Of a stretch of DNA of 10,899 nucleotides, positions 5,435 to 10,899 are shown piece by piece. Location of the stretch: positions 1 to 10,899 of the forward strand of contig JAEUMC010000617.1 of NCBI GenBank assembly GCA_016793415.1. Reading direction: 5' to 3'. The DNA comes from Devosia sp. Lineage in GTDB: Bacteria; Pseudomonadota; Alphaproteobacteria; Rhizobiales; Devosiaceae. The notes beneath the pieces were generated by a model. The model did not search any database. It saw nothing but the letters and a program-made list of their open reading frames with translations, and had not been told where the DNA came from. Each line of letters starts with the position of its first letter. Position 1 is the first letter of the stretch. Made by a program: the position numbers and the translations under genes.

Positions 5435-7036
5435 TCAGGCTGCCTCTGATTTCATCAACTTATAGGTAATCGACTCGTAAAGCGCCTCAAATGAGGCGTC
5501 GATGATGTTGGGGCTGACGCCGATCGTGTACCAGCGCTCGCCGGTGCCATCGCGGCTTTCGATCAGCACACGGGTGACCGCGCCCGTGCCGCCGTCGAGG
5601 ATACGCACCTTGAAGTCGACCAGTTCGAGATCGGCGATGCGGGACGAGAACACACCCAGATCCTTGCGCATGGCAAGGTCGAGCGCATTGACCGGGCCGT
5701 TGCCTTCCGCCACCGACATCAGCAGGTCATCGCCGATGCGGATCTTCACCACCGCCTCGGTAACGGTGATCTGCTCGCCCCGGGCATTGTGGCGGCGCTC
5801 GACGCTGGCGCGATAGCTTTCGACGTCGAAGAACTGCGGCAGCGTACCAAGCACCTCGCGCGCGAGGACCACAAAGCTCGCATCGGCGCCATCGTAGGAG
5901 TAACCGCGCGCCTCGCGCTCCTTGACGGTACGCAGCAGCCGTTCGAGACGGGGATCGTCCTTGCCGATCTCGATGCCGTGGCGCTTCAGCGCCGCGAGCA
6001 GGTTGGACTTGCCAGCCTGCTGGCTGACCATGATGTTGCGCTCGTTGCCGACCGCCTCGGGCGGCACGTGCTCGTAGGTCGAGAAATCCTTGGCCAGCGC
6101 CGAGGCATGGATGCCGGCCTTGGTGGCGAAGGCCGAGGTGCCGACATAGGGCGACTGGCGGGCCGGCGCGCGGTTGAGCAGATCGTCGAAGGCGCGGGAG
6201 ATCGAAGTGAGGTCAGCGAGCTGCTCGCTGCTGACGCCGATCTCGAAGCGATCCGCAAAGCCGGGCTTCAGCGCCAGTGTCGGGATAAGGGTGATGAGGT
6301 TGGCGTTGCCGCAGCGCTCGCCGATGCCGTTCAGCGTGCCCTGGATCTGGCGGACACCGGCGGAAACGGCGGCCAGCGTATTGGCGACGGCCTGGCCGGT
6401 ATCGTCATGGGCATGGATGCCGAGATGATCGCCGGGCACCACTCGGCTGACCTCAGCGACGATCTGGGCGACTTCCGACGGCATGGTGCCGCCATTGGTA
6501 TCGCAGAGCACCACCCAGCGGGCGCCGGCGTCGCGCGCGGTACGCACGAAGCGCAGCGCATAGTCGGGGTCGGACTTGTAGCCATCGAAGAAGTGTTCGC
6601 AGTCGACCAGCGCTTCCTTGCCGGCCGCAACCGTGGCTTCGACCGTCTCACGCAGGCTTTCGAGATTTTCCTCGAGCGAGATGCCGAGCGCGACCTTCAC
6701 CTGGTGCGACGAGGACTTGCCGACGAAGCAGGCGGCATCCGAAACAGCGTTCAGCGTCGCCTGCACGCCCGGGTCGTTACCCACCGAGCGGCCTGCCCGC
6801 TTGGTCATGCCGAAGGCGGTGAAGATGGCATCGCGGGTGCGGCTCTCGGTGAAGAACTGGTCGTCGATGACGTTGGCGCCGGGATAGCCACCCTCGATGT
6901 AGTCGACACCAAGGCGCTCGAGCAGCGCGGTGACCGAGATCTTGTCCTCGAGCGAGAACTCGATGCCGGCGGTCTGTGCACCGTCGCGCAGCGTAGTATC
7001 GAAAAGGTAGAGCCGTTCCTTAGCTTGGGCAGTCAT
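5435..7036 (-). CDS. cimA: (R)-citramalate synthase
   Basis: A 533-residue cytoplasmic enzyme of the isopropylmalate/homocitrate synthase superfamily. It condenses pyruvate with acetyl-CoA to citramalate, opening the threonine-independent route to 2-oxobutyrate and isoleucine. The TIM-barrel start LYLFDTTLRDGAQ (9-21) holds the catalytic Arg17-Asp18 pair. HAHDDTGQAVAN (208-219) supplies metal-binding His208 and His210, and NGIGERCGNAN (236-246) is the family signature. The C-terminal third (about 405-530), with GNGPVNALDLAMRKDL, is the LeuA-type allosteric domain. Length and the IEGGYPGANVIDDQFF segment favour the long citramalate synthase branch over 2-isopropylmalate synthase. The ATG at 7036 is chosen; upstream codons in frame overlap the preceding gene and look non-coding. 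It lies 10 bp after GFA gene 1, the only gap in the operon. Confidence 0.94.
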   Translation of the reverse strand: MTAQAKERLYLFDTTLRDGAQTAGIEFSLEDKISVTALLERLGVDYIEGGYPGANVIDDQFFTESRTRDAIFTAFGMTKRAGRSVGNDPGVQATLNAVSDAACFVGKSSSHQVKVALGISLEENLESLRETVEATVAAGKEALVDCEHFFDGYKSDPDYALRFVRTARDAGARWVVLCDTNGGTMPSEVAQIVAEVSRVVPGDHLGIHAHDDTGQAVANTLAAVSAGVRQIQGTLNGIGERCGNANLITLIPTLALKPGFADRFEIGVSSEQLADLTSISRAFDDLLNRAPARQSPYVGTSAFATKAGIHASALAKDFSTYEHVPPEAVGNERNIMVSQQAGKSNLLAALKRHGIEIGKDDPRLERLLRTVKEREARGYSYDGADASFVVLAREVLGTLPQFFDVESYRASVERRHNARGEQITVTEAVVKIRIGDDLLMSVAEGNGPVNALDLAMRKDLGVFSSRIADLELVDFKVRILDGGTGAVTRVLIESRDGTGERWYTIGVSPNIIDASFEALYESITYKLMKSEAA

Positions 7037-7046
7037 GACGAGATAC

Positions 7047-7535
7047 TCAGTTACGGGGTGGCCATTCGGCCGTGTCGTGATCGGGGTGTTGTCGGTTCGA
7101 GGCCCTAATTCGGGCGAGGCGGCCTTCGGGGTCGACGGAATAGGTCGGCGTATCGCCAGGCAACTCGCCGATATGGGCATACCAGCTGACGCGGCTCTCG
7201 TTGCCATACTGAATCACCGGCGGCACCAGGTCGGGCTGGTCGAAGGCGCCGGACAGCACGCCGATATCAGGCGCCCAGGGGTAGTCGAAGATCAGCGGCG
7301 TGCCGCAATGGCGGCAGAAGCCGCGGTTGGCGAGTTCGGAACTCTTGAACCAGCTGATTTCGCCGCGGGTGACGTGGAAGTTCACCTTGTCGACCGGACA
7401 GATGACGGCAAACGGCCCACCGACCGCCTTCTGGCACATGCGGCAGTGGCAGACATGGACGTTCTCGGGCCGCTGGTCGACGCGAAAACGCACCGCGCCG
7501 CACTGGCAGCCGCCGCTGAGGTGGACGTCAGACAT
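7047..7535 (-). CDS. GFA-family zinc protein, copy 1
   Basis: A 162-residue member of the GFA family (DUF636, glutathione-dependent formaldehyde-activating enzyme / CENP-V fold). The zinc ligands are in family order: Cys10 and Cys12 in GGCQCGAVRF, Cys29, Cys31 and Cys34 in CHCRMCQKA, and Cys74 and Cys77 in GFCRHCGTPL. Cys46 is an extra not shared with copies 2-4. The founding Gfa was proposed to condense formaldehyde with glutathione, but that activity is disputed and most paralogues have no known reaction. The C-terminal tail [12 protein letters not shown] recurs in all four copies here. The ATG at 7535 sits inside the end of copy 2 (shared ATGTCTGA, 8 nt), so reinitiation is likely. The family call is firm; substrate unknown. 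Confidence 0.93.
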   Translation of the reverse strand: MSDVHLSGGCQCGAVRFRVDQRPENVHVCHCRMCQKAVGGPFAVICPVDKVNFHVTRGEISWFKSSELANRGFCRHCGTPLIFDYPWAPDIGVLSGAFDQPDLVPPVIQYGNESRVSWYAHIGELPGDTPTYSVDPEGRLARIRASNRQHPDHDTAEWPPRN

Positions 7536-7575
7536 GGTGCGGCACCCAGTCGGCGGTGTCGTGGTCCGGGTGCTG
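7489..7575. repeat. 87-bp direct repeat, copy A, across the GFA 2/GFA 1 junction
   Basis: This stretch matches 7940-8026 at 79 of 87 positions by eye, with no gaps. It encodes the start of GFA copy 1 (as far as GGCQCGAVR) and the tail of GFA copy 2 (HPDHDTADWVPHHV). The two copies begin 451 bp apart, which is one GFA gene length. That is what an unequal-crossover duplication of a whole gene with its junction would leave. The identity drops sharply inside the genes. Confidence 0.8.
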
Positions 7576-7978
7576 AAAGGAACTGTTGCACGCGCCGGCC
7601 ACCTCGCCAGGGAGAAGGTGGGCAGTATCGAACCAGCTCATGCGGGCTTCGATGCCGTATTGCCGCACCGGGGCTGACCGCTCGGGCTCGTCGAGCGCGG
7701 CGATGGCGATATCGGTTGCGGCCGCGCCGTCGCGATGAAAAGCCAAGGGTGTACCGCAGTGGCCGCAGAAGCTGCGTACCGCTTCGGCCGAGCTCCGGAA
7801 CGCGGCAGGCGCGCCCCGCGTCCAGTCGAGCTTGTCGTCCGGCACGGTCAGCCACCCGATGACCGGCGCGCCATGGGCCTTTTGGCACATGCGGCAATGG
7901 CAGATCGACGGCGTGCCGACATTCCCGGTGATGTGGAACCGCACCGCGCCGCACTGACAACCGCCGGAAAGGTGGACG

Positions 7979-7986
<8 letters not shown>
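7528..7986 (-). CDS. GFA-family zinc protein, copy 2
   Basis: A 152-residue GFA/DUF636 protein and the shortest of the four. Its first 17 residues, MSDVHLSGGCQCGAVRF, are identical to those of copy 1, and the Cys ligands occupy the same positions (10, 12, 29, 31, 34, 74, 77). The middle is strongly diverged, for example HGAPVIGWLTVPDDKLDWTRG, so substrate preference may differ. The loop before the tail is about 10 residues shorter than in copy 1, and the tail reads [15 protein letters not shown]. The ATG at 7986 lies within the last codons of copy 3, sharing ATGTCTGA, exactly as at the copy 2/copy 1 junction. In-frame codons up to 8067 are a shadow of copy 3. Probably cytoplasmic, binding two zinc ions by family analogy. 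Confidence 0.93.
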
Positions 7987-9918
<1,932 letters not shown>

Positions 9919-9932
<14 letters not shown>

Positions 9933-10302
9933 GACACACGGCTTCGATGTTGTGCCCGTCCGGATCGTAGACGAAGGCGGCGTAGTAGGTGGCGTGATAG
10001 TGCGGACGCAGGCCCGGCGGGCCATTGTCCTTGCCCCCGGCAGCGATCGCTGCGGCATAGAATGCATCGACGGCAGCCCGATTGGGGGCGCTGAAAGCCA
10101 GATGCACCCGGCCGCCAGTGAGCTTGCCGCCATCGCCGATCCACAGGAACGGCTGCTCCGAGCCGAGCCCGGCGACGTTGCCCTCCTCGCCCTCGAATTT
10201 CATGTGCGTCTTGATGCCGAGCGGGGCCAGCGCCTTTTCGTAGAAAGCCAGCGAGGTCGGGTAGTCGGCGGTCGAAATGGCTACGTGATCCAAAGCGCTC
10301 AT
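9919..10302 (-). CDS. VOC-family (glyoxalase-fold) protein, copy 1
   Basis: A 127-residue protein with two beta-alpha-beta-beta-beta units, the vicinal oxygen chelate fold of glyoxalases, dioxygenases and resistance proteins. Likely metal ligands are His6 (LDHVAI), His67 (RVHLAF) and Glu120 (DPDGHNIEAV). The segment GGKDNGPPGLRPHYHATYYA (89-108) marks a common small VOC subgroup that is annotated as glyoxalase but has no proven substrate. A good ribosome binding site, GGAGG at 10313-10309, sits 6 nt before ATG 10302. The start also makes an ATGA overlap with the neighbouring VOC gene. It is a tandem paralogue of that gene, and the C-terminal thirds are closely similar. Probably a homodimer with metal sites at the interface. 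Confidence 0.92.
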
Positions 10303-10697
10303 GGGCGTCCTCCCTCCGGGCCGACATAAGCGGCCTCGATGTTGTTTCCGTCAGGGTCCAATACGAAGGCGGCGTAGTAGTCGGGCGAATAATGTGGGCG
10401 CAGACCCGGCGGACCGTTGTCGCGGCCACCGGCAGCAAGCGCCACGGTGTAGAAAGCCTCGACGGCGGCTCGGCTCGAGGCAACGAAGGCGACGTGCGTA
10501 TCGCCGCCGCGCACACTTTTGCCGGTGCCCAGCCAGAAGGTCGGACGATCGACGCCGTAACCCGCCGACTTCACCCCCTCATACTCGAACTCCGCCAGCA
10601 GCTTGATGCCGAGGGCACCCAGCGCGGCGGTATAGAAGTCGCGCGAGAGGACGAAGTCGGTGACCTTGAGACCGACGTGGTCGATGATGACGCTCAC
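10299..10697 (-). CDS. VOC-family (glyoxalase-fold) protein, copy 2
   Basis: A 132-residue paralogue of the adjacent VOC gene. Candidate ligands are His7 (IDHVGL), His68 (DTHVAF) and Glu121 (DPDGNNIEAA). The shared block GRDNGPPGLRPHY (91-103) shows a common origin, but the first half differs (EFEYEGVKSAGYGVDRPTFW), hinting at another substrate. I chose GTG 10697 because it gives MSVIIDHVGL, follows GGAGG by 7 nt and forms a GTGA overlap with the cysS stop. A GTG at 10712 would add only MGGGE, which is the ribosome binding site translated. It is first after cysS in the operon. No specific reaction can be named. Confidence 0.92.
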   Translation of the reverse strand: MSVIIDHVGLKVTDFVLSRDFYTAALGALGIKLLAEFEYEGVKSAGYGVDRPTFWLGTGKSVRGGDTHVAFVASSRAAVEAFYTVALAAGGRDNGPPGLRPHYSPDYYAAFVLDPDGNNIEAAYVGPEGGRP

Positions 10698-10899
10698 CTC
10701 ACCACCTCCCACCTGGTCTGGCGTTGGCCGGCTTCGTCCTTGTAGTCCATCAGTTGGACACCCTGTGTCAGCAATTGGGCCCGGATGGTGTCAGCTTTTG
10801 CGAAATCCCTGGCGTTGAGGGCGGCGAGGCGAGCGGCGACAGCTTCCTCCACCCCGGCCGGGGCGTCAGCGGTGGCGGCGGTCAGCAGACCGTCGGTGG
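10694..10899 (-). CDS. cysS: Cysteinyl-tRNA synthetase, C-terminal end only
   Basis: The window edge cuts this gene. Only the last 67 codons are present, ending at TGA 10696-10694. The visible sequence reads through VEEAVAARLAALNARDFAKA and DTIRAQLLTQGVQLMDYKDE and ends in TRWEVVR. This matches the usual end of bacterial CysRS: the helical anticodon-binding region with the 'ARxxKDFAxADxIR' pattern, then 'GVxLxDxKD' and a terminal 'WEV' segment. The enzyme attaches cysteine to tRNA-Cys in the cytoplasm; catalytic HIGH and KMSKS motifs would lie outside the window. Its stop overlaps the next gene by 4 nt, so cysS heads or joins the operon continuing to cimA, and the operon promoter is beyond the window. 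Confidence 0.9.
   Translation of the reverse strand, partial: TDGLLTAATADAPAGVEEAVAARLAALNARDFAKADTIRAQLLTQGVQLMDYKDEAGQRQTRWEVVR

Noticed and set aside
3841..5469. Several Ser/Gly/Ala-rich open frames on the plus strand opposite the LysM gene
   Set aside because: They mirror the codons of the Pro/Ala/Glu-rich linkers; the low complexity comes from the real gene.
5435..7036. 2-isopropylmalate synthase (leuA) as the identity of the cimA gene
   Set aside because: The DTTLRDGAQ start, the IEGGYPGANVIDDQFF segment and the spacing of later motifs fit the long citramalate synthase branch better. Enzyme assay would settle it.
5789..7108. A 439-codon open frame on the plus strand opposite cimA
   Set aside because: Same explanation: antisense shadow of a well-supported gene in high-GC DNA, with no domain and no ribosome binding site.

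Overview
The window is GC-rich DNA. Every gene I can support lies on the minus strand, so the biological reading order runs from high to low coordinates. Gene content and order (cysS, VOC, GFA, prolyl aminopeptidase, GFA, citramalate synthase, then a LysM protein and an Atm1-type ABC exporter) point to an alphaproteobacterium, most likely Hyphomicrobiales and perhaps a Devosia-like lineage. That placement is from memory of similar gene orders, not from a search.

Region 1 (10899 down to 5435) is one tightly packed run of nine genes: the 3' end of cysS, two VOC/glyoxalase-fold genes, GFA gene 4, pip, GFA genes 3, 2 and 1, and cimA. Every junction overlaps (4, 4, 14, 4, 4, 8 and 8 nt) except the last, which has a 10-nt gap. 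The run should therefore be co-transcribed and translationally coupled. The four GFA (DUF636, zinc-binding) proteins are diverged paralogues sharing a Cys-rich core and a conserved C-terminal tail, HPDHDTxxW. An 87-bp direct repeat spans two of the GFA junctions and records a local tandem duplication. The run joins cysteinyl-tRNA charging and isoleucine-precursor synthesis to two small metalloprotein families often linked to carbonyl or thiol-adduct chemistry.

Region 2 (about 5384 to 3621) encodes a membrane-anchored envelope protein with long Pro/Ala/Glu-rich linkers, one Ig-like segment and a C-terminal LysM domain. It has no in-frame ATG or GTG start; the start must be TTG or possibly CTG.

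Region 3 (3620 to 1297) holds a 105-bp regulatory gap with a plausible promoter and operator, an ArsR-family repressor with a Cys-Cys-Cys triplet, and an Atm1-type ABC exporter whose start codon shares one base with the repressor's stop codon. This looks like a self-contained metal- or thiol-responsive export unit.

Region 4 (1296 to 1028) is a 269-bp non-coding gap rich in hairpins and short repeats. It is followed by an integral-membrane acyltransferase-3 family gene (1027 to 44). The first 43 bases hold no supported gene. I saw no tRNA, rRNA, CRISPR array, transposase or phage gene.
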